NCBI GenBank assembly: GCA_002842285.1
Contig: PHCJ01000014.1
Span: 57,923-121,922 of the forward strand
Length of the DNA: 64,000 nucleotides
Source of the DNA: Betaproteobacteria bacterium HGW-Betaproteobacteria-22
GTDB taxonomy: Bacteria > Pseudomonadota > Gammaproteobacteria > Burkholderiales > Methylophilaceae
Direction: 5' to 3'
A program made the translations under genes and the position numbers. Below are positions 29,017 through 41,666 of the stretch, piece after piece (positions within the stretch are counted from its first letter, which is position 1; every line of letters begins with the position of its first letter). The notes beneath the pieces were generated by a model. That model saw nothing but the letters and a program-made list of their open reading frames with translations. It had not been told where the DNA came from and searched no databases.

Positions 29017-30423
29017 CTATTGCTGGCCTTTTAACTGTAGTTCTTTGGTTTTAAGTGCAACCTGGCCAATTGACCCGGCGCCCATTACAATCACGGCATC
29101 ATTTGCCTGTGCGACATCTAAAATCGCCTGTGGCAGCGCATCCGTTGTTTCTACAAATATCGGTTCCACCTTACCAGCCACGCGTATCGCACGGATCAAC
29201 GACCTTGTATCTGCTGCCACAATAGGCGCCTCCCCGGCCGAATAGACTTCGGTGAGTAACACCACATCCGCGCTTGATAACACTTTTACAAAATCCTCAA
29301 AGCAATCCCGCGTACGCGTATAGCGGTGTGGCTGAAACACCATCACTAAACGACGATTTGGAAACGCACCTCGTGCCGCAGCAAGCACTGCCTGCATCTC
29401 AACTGGATGGTGCCCATAGTCATCAATCAAGGTAAATGTACCGCCTGCCCTGGCGCCCACCTCGCCATAGCGCTCAAACCGTCTGCCGACACCTTTAAAA
29501 TCACGCAGTGCCTTGATGATGGCGGCATCTGGCACGTTTAATTCGCTCGCGATTGCAATCGCCGCAAGCGCATTTAACACATAGTGATTACCGGGCAGAT
29601 TCAAGGTCACATCAAATACCGTTGTCACGCCATTGATACGCTCAACGGTAAAATGCATTTTTCCTTCGTCTGCACGCACATTTTTAGCGCGTACGCGTGC
29701 ATCTTCACTCAACCCATAAGTCATCACAGGTTTGGTTACACGGGGCAGAATTTCACGCACGTTCCGGTCATCAATACAAACGACTGCCATTCCCCAAAAC
29801 GGCAGTTGCTGTAAAAACTCTACGAACGCACTTTTAAGCTTGTCAAAACTGTGTTCGTAAGTATCCATATGATCTTGGTCAATGTTCGTGACTACCGCCA
29901 TCACAGGCGTGAGATGCAGAAATGACGCATCAGACTCATCCGCCTCAGCCACAATGTATTCACCTGTACCCAACTTGGCATTTGCATTGGCAGCTTCCAA
30001 CTTACCGCCGATGACAAAGGTCGGATCCATGCCCGCTTCAGCTAAAATGCTGGCAATCAAACTCGTGGTGGTAGTCTTTCCGTGCGTACCGGCAACCGCA
30101 ATCCCTTGTCTGAAACGCATCAACTCAGCCAGCATAATGGCGCGTGGCACTACTGGAATATTCTTAGCACGCGCAGCCTTGACTTCAGGGTTATCCTCAT
30201 TTACTGCAGACGAAACCACTACCACGTCAGCTTCCTGCACATGCGCTTCAGCATGCCCCTGATACACTTTCGCACCAAATGATGAGAGCCGTTTTGTTGT
30301 CGCATTGACTGCCAAATCAGAACCTGAAACATTGAAATCTAAATTCAACAGCACTTCGGCGATACCACTCATCCCCGATCCCGCAACCCCTACAAAATGG
30401 ACATTCTTCACTTTATGTTTCAT
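29017..30423 (-). CDS. murC: UDP-N-acetylmuramate--L-alanine ligase MurC
   Basis: A 468-residue Mur ligase: [20 protein letters not shown], the P-loop [30 protein letters not shown], and C-terminal [14 protein letters not shown] and [16 protein letters not shown]. It attaches L-Ala to UDP-MurNAc. It overlaps murG by 4 bases (ATGA). Confidence 0.97.
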   Translation of the reverse strand: MKHKVKNVHFVGVAGSGMSGIAEVLLNLDFNVSGSDLAVNATTKRLSSFGAKVYQGHAEAHVQEADVVVVSSAVNEDNPEVKAARAKNIPVVPRAIMLAELMRFRQGIAVAGTHGKTTTTSLIASILAEAGMDPTFVIGGKLEAANANAKLGTGEYIVAEADESDASFLHLTPVMAVVTNIDQDHMDTYEHSFDKLKSAFVEFLQQLPFWGMAVVCIDDRNVREILPRVTKPVMTYGLSEDARVRAKNVRADEGKMHFTVERINGVTTVFDVTLNLPGNHYVLNALAAIAIASELNVPDAAIIKALRDFKGVGRRFERYGEVGARAGGTFTLIDDYGHHPVEMQAVLAAARGAFPNRRLVMVFQPHRYTRTRDCFEDFVKVLSSADVVLLTEVYSAGEAPIVAADTRSLIRAIRVAGKVEPIFVETTDALPQAILDVAQANDAVIVMGAGSIGQVALKTKELQLKGQQ

Positions 30424-31496
30424 CGCGCCACCTCAATACAAATTGCAGCCACATCTGCTGTAGCATCGCGCTTTCCCAATGCGTAGGCCTTGTTGGCCAT
30501 TGCCAGGCACTGCTGCCTATCCAACGTGCGTAATAGTTGACTTATTCTCTCCACATGCATGTCTTTTTGCTGCACCAACATTGCCGCACCCGCATCAGCC
30601 AGATAAGCCGCATTCGTAGACTGATGGTCATCGACCGCAAACGGAAATGGCACCATTAACGACCCCAATCCAATCGCAGAAAGCTCTGCCACGGTGAGCG
30701 CACCTGCACGGCAAATCACAAAATCTGCCCACGCATACTGAGTAGCCATCTCTTCAATATAAGCACGTGTGTCTGCAATCACCTCTGTATGCGCGTAATA
30801 GCTTTTTAAATCCTCAATATGCTTAACACCTGCCTGATGCACGACCTGTGGACGTTCAGTTGCAGGCAATCGCGCAATGGCTTGCGGTACAACCTCATTT
30901 AACGCCTGTGCGCCCAAACTGCCGCCCACCACCAACAATCGCAGGGCACCTTTCCGTCCAGCAAAACGCTTTTCTGGCGCTGGCTGCGAGGTGATTTCCG
31001 CACGCACAGGATTACCTACCAATTGCGCCCGATTGCCAAATGCAGCAGGAAAAGCAGCCAGCACGCGTGTAGCCAGTTTTGCCAGCACTTTATTCGTGAG
31101 TCCTGCTACCGAATTCTGCTCATGAATCACCAGTGGTTTGCCTAACAGTTTTGCCATCACACCACCTGGAAAAGCCGCAAAACCACCCATGCCGAGCACA
31201 ACATTAGGCTGATAACACCGCAATGCCGTCGCACTTTGAGCAAATGCCTGTACTAGCCTGAATGGGAGCAATATCCAGCCAGCGATGCCCTTGCCACGCA
31301 CACCCTGCATACGAATCACGGCTTTGTCGTAACCTTTGCCCTCGATCAGGCCATTTTCCATGCCGCCCTGCGTGCACAGCCAAACAATCCGCCAGCCCCT
31401 TGCCATTAAGTAATCAGCAACTGCCATTGCAGGGTAGACATGACCGCCAGTACCGCCAGCCATGACCATTAAAGTTTTTGTTGGCACTTTAGTCAT
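30420..31496 (-). CDS. murG: Lipid II synthase MurG (GlcNAc transferase)
   Basis: A 358-residue GT28 enzyme: [20 protein letters not shown] (G-loop 1), [53 protein letters not shown] and [20 protein letters not shown]. It transfers GlcNAc to lipid I at the inner membrane face. It overlaps ftsW by 4 bases. Confidence 0.97.
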   Translation of the reverse strand: MTKVPTKTLMVMAGGTGGHVYPAMAVADYLMARGWRIVWLCTQGGMENGLIEGKGYDKAVIRMQGVRGKGIAGWILLPFRLVQAFAQSATALRCYQPNVVLGMGGFAAFPGGVMAKLLGKPLVIHEQNSVAGLTNKVLAKLATRVLAAFPAAFGNRAQLVGNPVRAEITSQPAPEKRFAGRKGALRLLVVGGSLGAQALNEVVPQAIARLPATERPQVVHQAGVKHIEDLKSYYAHTEVIADTRAYIEEMATQYAWADFVICRAGALTVAELSAIGLGSLMVPFPFAVDDHQSTNAAYLADAGAAMLVQQKDMHVERISQLLRTLDRQQCLAMANKAYALGKRDATADVAAICIEVAR

Positions 31497-32656
31497 GCTG
31501 GCAGGCCTTTTTGTAAGCGTCTGTTTTCAAAATCGATTCTCAACAATATCGCCATGGCGATACAGTTTGCCAGAATACCGCTCCCGCCAAACGACATCAG
31601 GGGTAGCGTTAGCCCTTTGGTGGGCAAAAGTCCCATATTGACGCCCATGTTAATAATGCTTTGTACGCCTATCCATACACCCAGTCCCTGCGCCAGCAAG
31701 GCAGCAAAGTAGCGTTCATTTTCAATTGCTTCTTTTGCAATTCCGAAAGCACGCATCACAATCCATGCAAACAGGCAAATCACCAGAGTGACACCCATAA
31801 AACCCAGCTCCTCGGCAATTACGGCTAATAAAAAGTCGGTATGTGCTTCCGGTAAATAAAGCAGCTTTTCAACGCTGGCACCTAAACCCACGCCCATCCA
31901 TTCACCACGACCAAATGCGATTAATGCATGAGAGAGCTGATATCCTTTCCCGTACGGGTCCGCCCAAGGGTCCATAAAGCCGATGACGCGCTCCAGACGA
32001 TAAGGTGAACTCCAGATCAAGAACACAAACCCCACCACCAGAAGAACAATCAAGCCGACAAAAATACGTGCGTTGATACCGCCAAGCCACAGAATTGAAA
32101 TTGAAATTGCCGCAATCACTGCAAATGCGCCAAAGTCCGGTTCGCGTAGCAGCAAGCCACCCACCAGTAGCATCACCAGCAGCATCGGCATAAAGCCTTT
32201 AGTGAAGCTATCCATGACCGCAGCTTTGCGTACGGTGTAATCGGCCACATACATCGCAGCGAACAACTTCATTAATTCCGATGGCTGTAAATTGATCACA
32301 AACAAGGACAACCAACGCCGACTGCCCCCGACTACACGGCCCACGCCTGGGATCAACACCAGAATCAGCAAAGCCAATCCAATGAGAAACAGATAAGGCG
32401 CCATCTTCTGCCACCAGGCAATCGGGATATTAAACACCACAAATGCTGCGCTTATCCCCACCATCAGGAAGATAGATTGGCGCACCAGATAGTAACTGCT
32501 GTTATACCCCAGCACTTTGTCCGCCTCGGCAATTGCAATTGAAGATGAATACACCATCACCAGGCCCAGTCCCAATAGAATTAGCACAACCCAGAGCAAT
32601 GCCTGATCATAGATTGCCGAGTTGATACGGTCACGATTTAACATTGCCGCCATCAT
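31493..32656 (-). CDS. ftsW: Lipid II polymerase FtsW (SEDS family)
   Basis: A 387-residue SEDS protein of about ten helices. Typical SEDS segments are [70 protein letters not shown] and [14 protein letters not shown]. With FtsI it polymerises septal glycan. The start overlaps the murD stop (ATGATG/TGA); either Met is possible. Confidence 0.96.
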   Translation of the reverse strand: MMAAMLNRDRINSAIYDQALLWVVLILLGLGLVMVYSSSIAIAEADKVLGYNSSYYLVRQSIFLMVGISAAFVVFNIPIAWWQKMAPYLFLIGLALLILVLIPGVGRVVGGSRRWLSLFVINLQPSELMKLFAAMYVADYTVRKAAVMDSFTKGFMPMLLVMLLVGGLLLREPDFGAFAVIAAISISILWLGGINARIFVGLIVLLVVGFVFLIWSSPYRLERVIGFMDPWADPYGKGYQLSHALIAFGRGEWMGVGLGASVEKLLYLPEAHTDFLLAVIAEELGFMGVTLVICLFAWIVMRAFGIAKEAIENERYFAALLAQGLGVWIGVQSIINMGVNMGLLPTKGLTLPLMSFGGSGILANCIAMAILLRIDFENRRLQKGLPA

Positions 32657-34011
32657 GCTGCAACCTCCAGCGCTCTCACCGCCTCAACAAACACCTGAGC
32701 TCTGTGCACATAGTTCTTGAACATATCAAGACTAGCGCAAGCAGGCGACAGCAATACCGCATCACCTTTTTGCGCAAGTGTTCTGGCAATGTTCACGGCC
32801 TCCGGCAAATCAATCGCGTGGTACATCGCAATACCCGTAGGTAGCAACTCAGCCTCAATCAGAGATGCATCCCGTCCAATCAGCACCACTGCACGTGCGT
32901 TCTGTGCAACCGCATCTTTTAATGGCGCAAAGTCTTGCCCCTTGCCATCACCACCTGCAATCAACACCACTTTTTGCGACAAGCCGGCCAATGCGGCACA
33001 TGTTGCGCCTACATTGGTGCCTTTTGAATCATCGTAGTAATCGACATCAGCAATCTTTGCTACCCACTCCACACGATGCGGCAATCCTTTAAAGCTATAC
33101 AGAGCTTGAATGATAGGCGCGAAATCAATCGCAATGCCCCGACACAGTGCCACTGCAGCCAGCGCATTAGCTGCATTATGTAATCCTGCAATTTTTAAGT
33201 CGCGAATATTCAGTAATGTATGCTTGCCTGCCATCAACCAGATTTCATTATCAAGCTGACTCAAGCCGTAACTCTGATTATCTTCCGGCGCATCCAACCC
33301 AAAGGTCACCTGACTGAGTTTTGGCCGTGACATCAACATGCTCCAGGCATCGTCACGATTTAAAACCTGCAACTTCGCATTGTAAAAAATACGCGCCTTG
33401 GCAATGGCATAATCCTGCATGCCGTTGTAGCGGTCCATATGATCTTCGGAAAGGTTTAGCATTGCTGCCGCATCAACCACCAGGCTACTTGTCGTTTCTA
33501 ACTGAAAACTTGAAAGCTCCAGCACATAAACCTCTGGCGTATCCAGACTGAGGGCATCCAGCACCGGCAGGCCAATATTTCCCGCCACGACAGTTTTCAA
33601 TCCTGCGGCTTTACACATCTCACCGACCAGCGTCGTCACAGTGGTTTTGCCATTTGCTCCTGTAATCGCAATGACTTTAGTACCCACAGGACGATACTGT
33701 GCAAACAGTTCAACATCGCCAACTACAGGAACCCCGCGTTCAATTGCTATCTGAATCTCAGGTTCATGCAATGACACACCCGGACTTACAACGACCAGAT
33801 CCACATCACCAAAAAGCGCTGCTGTAAATTTGCCTGTATCAATCTTAACTTCCGGCAGATCAGCTTTCAGCGTATCGATGCCTGGCGGATGATCACGCGT
33901 ATCAGCTACAGACAAGCGAGCACCATGGCGTTTCAGCCAGCGCAGGGCAGATAGACCTGTATCACCTAGGCCCAGCACCAATACTTTTTTGTCTTTAAGC
34001 GCGATTGTCAT
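32653..34011 (-). CDS. murD: UDP-N-acetylmuramoyl-L-alanine--D-glutamate ligase MurD
   Basis: A 452-residue Mur ligase: [19 protein letters not shown], the P-loop [41 protein letters not shown] and [15 protein letters not shown]. It adds D-Glu to UDP-MurNAc-L-Ala. It is separated from mraY by only 17 bases. Confidence 0.97.
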   Translation of the reverse strand: MTIALKDKKVLVLGLGDTGLSALRWLKRHGARLSVADTRDHPPGIDTLKADLPEVKIDTGKFTAALFGDVDLVVVSPGVSLHEPEIQIAIERGVPVVGDVELFAQYRPVGTKVIAITGANGKTTVTTLVGEMCKAAGLKTVVAGNIGLPVLDALSLDTPEVYVLELSSFQLETTSSLVVDAAAMLNLSEDHMDRYNGMQDYAIAKARIFYNAKLQVLNRDDAWSMLMSRPKLSQVTFGLDAPEDNQSYGLSQLDNEIWLMAGKHTLLNIRDLKIAGLHNAANALAAVALCRGIAIDFAPIIQALYSFKGLPHRVEWVAKIADVDYYDDSKGTNVGATCAALAGLSQKVVLIAGGDGKGQDFAPLKDAVAQNARAVVLIGRDASLIEAELLPTGIAMYHAIDLPEAVNIARTLAQKGDAVLLSPACASLDMFKNYVHRAQVFVEAVRALEVAA

Positions 34012-34028
34012 TTTTAATTTATCTAAAC

Positions 34029-35132
34029 TTACCTAATCTTCAAGCTTGCCAGACCAATCAACACCAACATCATGCTAATGATCCAAAAGCGCACAACCAC
34101 CTGTGTTTCTTTCCAGCCTTTTTCTTCGTAATGGTGGTGTAGAGGCGCCATTAAAAAGATACGTTTACCTGTCCCGGTTTTGTATTTGGTATATTTAAAA
34201 TAGGTCACCTGTGCTGCGACCGACAGTGTTTCCATCACGAACACACCGCCCATGATGAACAGCACAATTTCCTGACGTACAATCACGGCCACAATCCCCA
34301 GCGCGGCACCCAGTGCCAATGCCCCTACATCCCCCATAAAGACTTCAGCAGGATATGCGTTGAACCATAAAAATCCCAAGCCTGCACCCACCATCGCGGC
34401 ACAAAACACCATTAACTCCCCTGCGCCCGGCACATAAGGAATCCCCAGATACTTAGAGAAATATAAATGCCCCGTAACATAGGCAAATATCGCCAAAGCG
34501 CCTGCCACCATCACGGTTGGCATAATAGCCAATCCATCCAGACCATCCGTTAAATTCACCGCGTTACTGCTTCCTACCACCACCAGATATGTCAGTACAA
34601 TAAATGCCAACGCACTTAGCGGGATCACCAGATTTTTTAAAAACGGGATCAGCAACGTTGTTTCTGCAGGCAATATAGCTGTCTGCTGCAAATAAATCGC
34701 CACACTCAAACCCACTACAGACTGCCAAAAGTACTTTTCTTTCGCCGACAAACCCTTAGGGTTGCGATGCACAACCTTGCGCCAGTCGTCTACCCATCCA
34801 ATAATTCCAAAACCCATGGTGGTAAACAGCACAACCCATACAAAACGGTTGCTCAGATCCGCCCATAACAATGTGGATATTGCAATCGCAACCAAAATCA
34901 GTGCGCCACCCATGGTAGGGGTTCCTGCTTTAATCAGATGGGTCTGTGGTCCGTCATCACGCACAGATTGTCCGACTTTGTAATAAGTCAGTTTGCGAAT
35001 CAGTGCGGGACCCACTAAAAATGAAATAATCAGCGCTGTTAACGTCGCTAAAACCGCGCGTAAGGTGATGTAATTAAATACATTAAAACCGCGGATATCC
35101 TGGGCAAGCCATTGTGCCAACTCAAGTAACAT
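34029..35132 (-). CDS. mraY: Phospho-MurNAc-pentapeptide transferase MraY
   Basis: A 367-residue, ten-helix protein: [34 protein letters not shown] (catalytic Asp pair), [37 protein letters not shown], and the HHHYEEKGW histidine cluster near the end. It forms lipid I on undecaprenyl phosphate. It abuts murF with a 1-base overlap. Confidence 0.97.
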   Translation of the reverse strand: MLLELAQWLAQDIRGFNVFNYITLRAVLATLTALIISFLVGPALIRKLTYYKVGQSVRDDGPQTHLIKAGTPTMGGALILVAIAISTLLWADLSNRFVWVVLFTTMGFGIIGWVDDWRKVVHRNPKGLSAKEKYFWQSVVGLSVAIYLQQTAILPAETTLLIPFLKNLVIPLSALAFIVLTYLVVVGSSNAVNLTDGLDGLAIMPTVMVAGALAIFAYVTGHLYFSKYLGIPYVPGAGELMVFCAAMVGAGLGFLWFNAYPAEVFMGDVGALALGAALGIVAVIVRQEIVLFIMGGVFVMETLSVAAQVTYFKYTKYKTGTGKRIFLMAPLHHHYEEKGWKETQVVVRFWIISMMLVLIGLASLKIR

Positions 35133-36511
35133 TATTGTTTCTCCCCATGCACTGTTTTTTTATCTTTTGTTTGCAATAACTTCACCACATGCTCCATTTG
35201 CATAAAGCGCGACCCCTTCACCAGCACGACGGTATCTTTGCTCAGCGCTGAAACCACTTGTTCAGCCAACGCTTCAACAGTATCAAAGTGCCGGGCACCT
35301 GATCCAAAACCTGTGACCACGCCAGCACTCAGTTCGCCTAAGCAATACAAGGTGTTCAAACCCGCAGCTTTAGCATAGCCACCAATCTCGGCATGCATCG
35401 CTTTCGCATCTGCCCCCAGCTCACCCATATCACCCAGCACCAGAATCTTCTTGCCAGCCTCCATGCGCGCTAACACCTCTATTGCCACCTTCATCGAATC
35501 CGGGTTCGCGTTATAAGTGTCATCAATGATCAGCGCACCATTCAGACCTGGCTTATGCTCCAGCCGGCCATATACGCCTGCATACTCCGTCAGACCATCA
35601 GCAATATCCTGGTTAGGTATGCCTAAAGCATACGCCGCCCCACAGGCAGCTAATGCATTACTGACGTTGTGTTCCCCTGGCACACGCAACTTAAAACTCA
35701 CCTGACCTTCCGGTGTGTGCAAATCCACCATGGCGCCATCATCAATCGCCTGATAGCGTGCATAAATATCGGCGTCTTTTTTTAAAGAAAATGTCACCAC
35801 TTTTCTATGGGCATTGAGTGACTGCCAATAATCTGCATATTCACTGTCCGCATTAATCACGGCCACTCCACCCTTAGCAAGGCCAGAAAAAATCTCCCCC
35901 TTGGCTTTAGCGATATTCTCTCGCGACCCCAACTCCCCCAAATGCGCAATGCCGGCATTATTAATTACTGCAACATCAGGCCTGGCAATATGCGTTAAGT
36001 AATCAATCTCACCAAGGTGGTTCATGCCCATCTCCAGCACTGTATAGGCATGCTCTGCACGTAGCTGAAGCAAGGTAAGCGGTAAACCGATATCATTATT
36101 TAAATTGCCAATCGTCGCATGTACACGCGCCTTATCCCCCGCCGCCACAGCCAATATCGAGGCCAGCATCTCTTTTGTGGTGGTTTTTCCGTTACTTCCA
36201 GTGATGGCAACCACAGGGGTAGCAAACTTTCCACGCCAATACTTAGCCAGAGTACCCAACGCCAACCTCGTATCCTGCACTTCAATCCTTGGCGTAACCT
36301 TCTGTGACGTATCCGACAACAGCACTGCGACAGCTCCCTGACGAATGGCCTCAGTCGCATAGGCGTTTCCATCAAAGCGCTCTCCTTTGAGCGCGACAAA
36401 CAACTGACCTGCCGTCACGTGGCGGCTATCACTCCCCACATTGCTAAAAACCACATCCTCACCCACAAATCCTGCATCAAGCGCAATGGCAGCTTCTGAG
36501 GCACGCATCAT
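35132..36511 (-). CDS. murF: UDP-MurNAc-tripeptide--D-alanyl-D-alanine ligase MurF
   Basis: A 459-residue Mur ligase: [20 protein letters not shown], the P-loop [61 protein letters not shown] and [11 protein letters not shown]. It adds the D-Ala-D-Ala made by DdlB. It overlaps murE by 4 bases. Confidence 0.97.
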   Translation of the reverse strand: MMRASEAAIALDAGFVGEDVVFSNVGSDSRHVTAGQLFVALKGERFDGNAYATEAIRQGAVAVLLSDTSQKVTPRIEVQDTRLALGTLAKYWRGKFATPVVAITGSNGKTTTKEMLASILAVAAGDKARVHATIGNLNNDIGLPLTLLQLRAEHAYTVLEMGMNHLGEIDYLTHIARPDVAVINNAGIAHLGELGSRENIAKAKGEIFSGLAKGGVAVINADSEYADYWQSLNAHRKVVTFSLKKDADIYARYQAIDDGAMVDLHTPEGQVSFKLRVPGEHNVSNALAACGAAYALGIPNQDIADGLTEYAGVYGRLEHKPGLNGALIIDDTYNANPDSMKVAIEVLARMEAGKKILVLGDMGELGADAKAMHAEIGGYAKAAGLNTLYCLGELSAGVVTGFGSGARHFDTVEALAEQVVSALSKDTVVLVKGSRFMQMEHVVKLLQTKDKKTVHGEKQ

Positions 36512-37947
36512 TTCATCACCTCCGCCACACTGAGCCCCAACGCCTGCTTCGCGTGCGCCACGTCATCAAAAGGTATTTTTACGTTTTGCACTTCCTGATA
36601 ACGCTCATGCCCCTTGCCCGCAATCAGCACCAGATCTTCTTTTCTCGCCATAAGTACCGCTTTTTTAATCGCACTTGCACGGTCAGGCTCAACCTCATAA
36701 TTGCCGGTTACCCCAGCGACTATCTGTCGAATGATTTGCATAGGGTCTTCATTACGCGGATTATCTGAAGTCACAACAACCTGATGCGCCAGCTTGGTTG
36801 CTACCGCCCCCATTAAAGGACGCTTGCCTGCATCACGATTTCCGCCACAGCCAAACACACAAATCAGCCTGCCTGCAGTCTGCTCACGCAAAGTTGTCAG
36901 TACGTTTTCCAATGCATCCGGCGTATGTGCATAATCCACCACAACCATGGGCTTATCATCACCACCAAACTGCTGCATCCTGCCAGGTGCTGACTTGATT
37001 TCACCTATCACAGCTACTGCTTCGGCCAAGCCTACATTCGATGCCAGCAGACTTGCCAGCACTGCCAGTACGTTATAAGCATTGAAGCGACCCAATACTG
37101 GCGCATGCAATGAAGCTATTCCGCATGGCGTATTCACTTGCATGGTGAGACCATGTGGATACAACGCTAACTGCTCACCACGCACATCACCCTGTCCAAA
37201 TCCATAGGTCAGCACAGATTTTGCTCGCGCTTTTAGCGTAGCCGCAACCTGCTGACCAAATGCATCATCGGCATTTACCACCGCTGTACGCAAACCTTGA
37301 ATTTCAAATAACTGCTGTTTGGCCGCCGCATAATCTTCCATAGTCTCGTGATAATCAAGATGATCACGACTAAGGTTAGTCAGTACAGCAACATCAAACT
37401 GCACGCCATTGACGCGCCCTTGATGCAGTCCATGTGAAGAAACCTCCATGACCACCGCCTTAGCGTCCTGCAGCGCATACTCTGCCAGCAGGCGCTGCAG
37501 AAAAATAGCATCGGGTGTCGTATTAATCGCTTCAACCTGTTCATTCACGAACCCATTGCCTATCGTACCGATAACTGCCGTTTTCTCACCCAACCGTGTC
37601 AATGCCTGCGCTATCCATTGACTCACTGAGGTCTTCCCATTGGTCCCTGTAACGCCAATCATGCTAAGTTTTCGACACGGATAATCGTAAAACTCCGCCG
37701 CTATCTGCCCTGCCATTGCCTTCAAATTCGCCACGCCAGCATTGGCCACCTGCCATGCCGCATTCCACTTGAACGCTTCACTCTCCCAAAGCACTGCGGC
37801 AGCGCCTGCCTGTATCGCTTGCGTCACATAAGCTCGCCCATCAGCACTTACCCCTGGGTAAGCTAAAAAAAGCGCGCCCGGCCTCACTTCTCGGCTATCC
37901 GCAGTAATCGCAGTAAATTTCTGATTAAACGAAGTCAGCAAGGTCAT
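36508..37947 (-). CDS. murE: UDP-MurNAc-dipeptide--meso-diaminopimelate ligase MurE
   Basis: A 479-residue Mur ligase: ITADSREVRPGALFLAYPG, the P-loop MIGVTGTNGKTSVSQW, INTTPDAIFLQ, VMEVSSHGLHQGRVNG, and SDNPRNEDPMQII. The DNPR motif is diagnostic for meso-diaminopimelate rather than lysine specificity. It overlaps ftsI by 4 bases. Confidence 0.97.
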   Translation of the reverse strand: MTLLTSFNQKFTAITADSREVRPGALFLAYPGVSADGRAYVTQAIQAGAAAVLWESEAFKWNAAWQVANAGVANLKAMAGQIAAEFYDYPCRKLSMIGVTGTNGKTSVSQWIAQALTRLGEKTAVIGTIGNGFVNEQVEAINTTPDAIFLQRLLAEYALQDAKAVVMEVSSHGLHQGRVNGVQFDVAVLTNLSRDHLDYHETMEDYAAAKQQLFEIQGLRTAVVNADDAFGQQVAATLKARAKSVLTYGFGQGDVRGEQLALYPHGLTMQVNTPCGIASLHAPVLGRFNAYNVLAVLASLLASNVGLAEAVAVIGEIKSAPGRMQQFGGDDKPMVVVDYAHTPDALENVLTTLREQTAGRLICVFGCGGNRDAGKRPLMGAVATKLAHQVVVTSDNPRNEDPMQIIRQIVAGVTGNYEVEPDRASAIKKAVLMARKEDLVLIAGKGHERYQEVQNVKIPFDDVAHAKQALGLSVAEVMK

Positions 37948-39668
37948 ATACTCTCCTGCACTTCATTATTACCAGCCGGAATCACCACATTATTATTCGG
38001 CGCATCCTGTGGCACTGCCAGCATGCGCAAGGCATCCGTCATCACCGCACTAAATACAGGCGCGGCTACCGTGCCACCGTAATATTCACCACTTGTCGGC
38101 TCATCGATCATCACTGCCATTATCAAACGTGGGTCTGATGCGGGCGCCATCCCCACAAATGAACCTACATACTTATCTTTCTCATACCCACGCTCACCTA
38201 GTTTATGCGTTGTACCTGTCTTGCCAGCCACACGATAACCTAACACCTGCGCCCTGAGTGCCGTGCCTCCCGGGGCTACCACCAGCTCCAGCATATCCTT
38301 TACCTCACGTGCCGTTTTTGCGCTGAACACCTGCGTGCCTAGCGGAGCTTCTTTTAGCTTTATCAGCGACACCGGCTTTAATTCACCATCATTTGCAAAC
38401 ACGGTATAAGCTCTAGCCATTTGCAATAAAGTCACGCTAATCCCATGACCATATGACATGGTTGCCTGTTCAATAGGCCGCCAGGTTTTATAGTCGCGCA
38501 AACGCCCTGAAACCTCACCCGGAAACCCCACCTGCGTTTTAGTGCCAAATCCCATTTGGTTAAAAACACCCCATAAATAATAGCTATCCAGTGCGAGCGC
38601 CATCTTAACTGCACCCACATTTGAAGACTTCTGTATCACCTCCGCCACTGTCAGCACCCCGTGAGGATGCGCATCATGAATCGTTGCAGCACCAATACTC
38701 AAGTGGCCAGGTGCGGTCTGGATTCTGGTGTCCGACTGATACTTTCCAGACTCAAGCGCAGCCGCGGCTGTAATGGTTTTCATGGTGGATCCTGGCTCAA
38801 ATACGTCAGTCACTGCCCGATTGCGGGTTTTACCCTGTATATTGATCGGGTTATTCGGGTTATAAGTAGGAAAATTCACCATTGCCAGTACTTCGCCTGT
38901 TTTTGCATCAAGCACCACGGCAGCTCCTGCTTTAGCCTTAAACTTATCAATTGATTTCAAAAGTTCACGGTGCACCAGATACTGCAACCTTCTGTCGATA
39001 GACAACACAACATCCTGCCCATCTTGAGGCAACTTCACTGCCTCAAGATCCTCAATTATCCGACCAGCTCTATCCTTAATCACGCGACGGCTACCGTGTT
39101 TTCCGGATAGAAAGGTATCCATCGCAAGCTCAAAGCCTTCCTGCCCCTTATCATCGATATTAGTGAAACCGACCAGATGTGCGGTCACATCGCCTGCCGG
39201 GTAATAACGCTTATACTCACGCTGCAAATAAATACCAGGCACGCCTAGCTTCATTACCTCCGCTGCCAGCTCAGGTGAAACGCGACGTTTCAAGTACGCA
39301 AATTCACGCTCACTATTCACCAGCCGCTTAGACACAAAATCCTGCTTCAGCCCCAGTAGTTCGGCGATCTTCCTGGTTTGATTCGGTGTTATTTTTACGT
39401 CAGAAGGATTAGCCCAAACCGACTCCACTGGTGAGCTAATTGCCAGCAACTCGCCATTTCTATCCGTAATCTTGCCGCGCTGCGCTGTCAACACTATGGT
39501 ACGGTTATACCTTGCCTCGCCTTTCTCCTGTAAAAATCGCTTGTGAAAGCCCTGCAAATAAAGCCCCCGCCCGAGCAGCGCCATAAAACCAAGCAACACC
39601 AATACCAGCAACACACGCCTGCGCCAAGCCGGTAGCTTCACTATTACCAGAGGCATATGCATAGCCAT
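37944..39668 (-). CDS. ftsI: Septal transpeptidase FtsI (PBP3)
   Basis: A 574-residue class B penicillin-binding protein. One N-terminal helix is followed by a pedestal domain (RGKITDRNGELLAIS) and a transpeptidase domain with the catalytic SxxK in VFEPGSTMKTITAAAAL, the second motif SSN in QKSSNVGAVKMAL, and KTGT in VAGKTGTTHKL. It cross-links septal peptidoglycan together with FtsW. Its start overlaps the ftsL stop by one base. Confidence 0.97.
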   Translation of the reverse strand: MAMHMPLVIVKLPAWRRRVLLVLVLLGFMALLGRGLYLQGFHKRFLQEKGEARYNRTIVLTAQRGKITDRNGELLAISSPVESVWANPSDVKITPNQTRKIAELLGLKQDFVSKRLVNSEREFAYLKRRVSPELAAEVMKLGVPGIYLQREYKRYYPAGDVTAHLVGFTNIDDKGQEGFELAMDTFLSGKHGSRRVIKDRAGRIIEDLEAVKLPQDGQDVVLSIDRRLQYLVHRELLKSIDKFKAKAGAAVVLDAKTGEVLAMVNFPTYNPNNPINIQGKTRNRAVTDVFEPGSTMKTITAAAALESGKYQSDTRIQTAPGHLSIGAATIHDAHPHGVLTVAEVIQKSSNVGAVKMALALDSYYLWGVFNQMGFGTKTQVGFPGEVSGRLRDYKTWRPIEQATMSYGHGISVTLLQMARAYTVFANDGELKPVSLIKLKEAPLGTQVFSAKTAREVKDMLELVVAPGGTALRAQVLGYRVAGKTGTTHKLGERGYEKDKYVGSFVGMAPASDPRLIMAVMIDEPTSGEYYGGTVAAPVFSAVMTDALRMLAVPQDAPNNNVVIPAGNNEVQESI

Positions 39669-40003
39669 CAGTTAGGCGCTCCCATCGCCCCTGCCTGAGT
39701 TTCCTGCGCGGCATTGCCGACATGCCCAAGCTCTGGTGCCACATGCACACTAACTATCTGTATGCGTTTTGCATCAGGCACCTGCATCTGCAATTGCTCA
39801 GTCGCAATTTGCTCAATACGTGAATGCATGGCCCACGTGCTTTGCTCCAGCTGAAACTGGCCATATTCCAAATCATATTGTTTAGCCGCCTGGTTCAACT
39901 GCTCCAACTCTATATAAAGCTTGCGCGCCTTATGTTGCGCATTCACCAAACCCAATGAGGAAAACATCAGCGCAAAAAACAGAATCAAATTAAGGCGCAT
40001 CAT
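39668..40003 (-). CDS. ftsL: Cell division protein FtsL
   Basis: A 111-residue bitopic protein. An N-terminal helix ([20 protein letters not shown]) is followed by a heptad-rich coiled coil ([20 protein letters not shown]) and the FtsL end with [19 protein letters not shown]. It scaffolds FtsB/FtsQ and activates FtsWI. Sequence conservation is low in the family; the position between rsmH and ftsI makes the call firm. Confidence 0.9.
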   Translation of the reverse strand: MMRLNLILFFALMFSSLGLVNAQHKARKLYIELEQLNQAAKQYDLEYGQFQLEQSTWAMHSRIEQIATEQLQMQVPDAKRIQIVSVHVAPELGHVGNAAQETQAGAMGAPN

Positions 40004-41067
40004 AATATTGACGTCCTTTCAGCCACGCGCAACACTGCGCTACGTGCACGCGGATTTGATTTCACCTCGCTCAAACCAGGCTTAATCGCCTTACCCACAC
40101 TCTTTAGTTTGGGTTGCGGCAAATCCGCTGCCCGCACAGGAAAATTTGCAGGCAAATCATCGCGATGCTCCTGATTGCGAATAAACTGTTTCACAATACG
40201 ATCTTCTAAAGAGTGAAAACTAATCACTGCCAAACGCCCACCTGGCGCTAGCAGATTAAGGCATTGCGGTAAGGTTAACGATAATTCCTCAAGCTCCTGA
40301 TTGATGAAAATCCGTAAAGCTTGAAATGTCCGCGTTGCAGGATTCTGCCCTGGCTCAAACCGCGTGACTGTGTTTGCCACGATCTGGGCAAGCTGCCCAG
40401 TAGTGGTGATGGCGCGCCCATCATTGCGTTCCGTAATAATCGCCCTTGCAATCGGCTTAGCAAACCGTTCTTCACCATAATTTTTTATAACCTCCGCTAG
40501 TTGCTGCTCTGTTGTTTGAGCGATAAATTCCGCCGCTGTTTGCCCTCGGCTTTGATCCATGCGCATATCAAGCGGCGCATCGTATCTAAAACTAAACCCC
40601 CGGCCAGCCTCATCAATCTGTGGCGACGAAATACCTAAATCCAGCAAAACGCCATCCACCTGCAACACACCCATCTCCGCCAGCCGCTCTTGCATCTTGG
40701 AAAAATGACTGTGAATCAACTGGAATCGCGTATCTTTAATTGACTGCCCTGATTCAACTGCGGCCAAATCGCGATCAAACGCGATCAAGCGGCCATCAAC
40801 GCCCAGTTGACTCAAGATTTTTTTGGAATGCCCACCACGCCCGAAAGTGCCATCCACATAAACGCCGTGTGGCTTAATCGCCAAAGCATGAACAGCCTCA
40901 TCCAGTAGCACCGTAATATGTGGGCCGACCGATAAAACCTCTTTTTGATGTGAATTTAGTGCTGACACTTTTAGTGGGTACTTTTCTAACTTAGCTGTCT
41001 TTTTGCAAGACGCTTTTTTTGAAGACAATGATGCTTTAGTGGGCGCGCTGTCGACGCCCTTAATCAC
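40000..41067 (-). CDS. rsmH: 16S rRNA m4C1402 methyltransferase RsmH
   Basis: A 355-residue SAM methyltransferase: [35 protein letters not shown] (SAM loop), [40 protein letters not shown] and [15 protein letters not shown]. The start is a GTG overlapping the mraZ stop (GTGA). It gives an N-terminal, Lys/Ser-rich extension of about 45-50 residues before the family core; no better-placed ATG exists inside it. Confidence 0.95.
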   Translation of the reverse strand: MIKGVDSAPTKASLSSKKASCKKTAKLEKYPLKVSALNSHQKEVLSVGPHITVLLDEAVHALAIKPHGVYVDGTFGRGGHSKKILSQLGVDGRLIAFDRDLAAVESGQSIKDTRFQLIHSHFSKMQERLAEMGVLQVDGVLLDLGISSPQIDEAGRGFSFRYDAPLDMRMDQSRGQTAAEFIAQTTEQQLAEVIKNYGEERFAKPIARAIITERNDGRAITTTGQLAQIVANTVTRFEPGQNPATRTFQALRIFINQELEELSLTLPQCLNLLAPGGRLAVISFHSLEDRIVKQFIRNQEHRDDLPANFPVRAADLPQPKLKSVGKAIKPGLSEVKSNPRARSAVLRVAERTSIL

Positions 41068-41510
41068 AGCGAGAAGCCCTCTAATTCTGCAGGCATGCTG
41101 AAATTTTCATCCTGAATTACTTGTGCCAGTTGAGCTCGCCAGGCCTCAATGTTCCACAATTCAAAATGACTACCCTGCCCCACCAGCATGACCTCTTTCT
41201 CCAAAGCAGCAAAATCACGCAAAACAGGGGATACAAGCAAGCGCCCAGCGCTGTCCAAAGCCACATCTTCAGCAAAGCCAACCAGTAAGCGCTGCAATGC
41301 GCTGGATTGCTTATCAAATGAAGATAACGCCATCATTTTGGTCTGAATCGGCTCCCACGCCGGTTGCGGGTACAACAACAAGCAACGGTGTGGGTGCGCG
41401 GTCAGCACCATACTGCCGGCACACTGCACCAGCAACGCCTCTCTGTGCTTGGTTGGCACAGCAAGCCTGCTTTTTGCATCCAAACTCAAATGTGTAGCAC
41501 CGCGAAACAT
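41064..41510 (-). CDS. mraZ: Transcriptional regulator MraZ
   Basis: A 148-residue protein starting [20 protein letters not shown]. Two SpoVT-AbrB-like halves are each marked by a DxKGRL-type motif (DAKSRLAVP and later [10 protein letters not shown]). MraZ forms a ring that binds direct repeats before its own operon and represses it. The frame could extend to a TTG at 41537, but the family begins MFRG, so I use the ATG at 41510 (upstream GGAAA is rather distant). Three MraZ boxes lie about 160 bases upstream. Confidence 0.95.
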   Translation of the reverse strand: MFRGATHLSLDAKSRLAVPTKHREALLVQCAGSMVLTAHPHRCLLLYPQPAWEPIQTKMMALSSFDKQSSALQRLLVGFAEDVALDSAGRLLVSPVLRDFAALEKEVMLVGQGSHFELWNIEAWRAQLAQVIQDENFSMPAELEGFSL

Positions 41511-41666
41511 ACGCCCGTTATTTTCCTTAAAGCCCAATCGGGCCTAGATCATTAACCGCAAATAAAAAATGGGGAATTGCCAATTCCATCCAACACCACA
41601 TCAAAAACCCTTAGTAGTTTTCAATCATGCAAATACCAAAACAAGCACTTCTGACAATCACAACTC

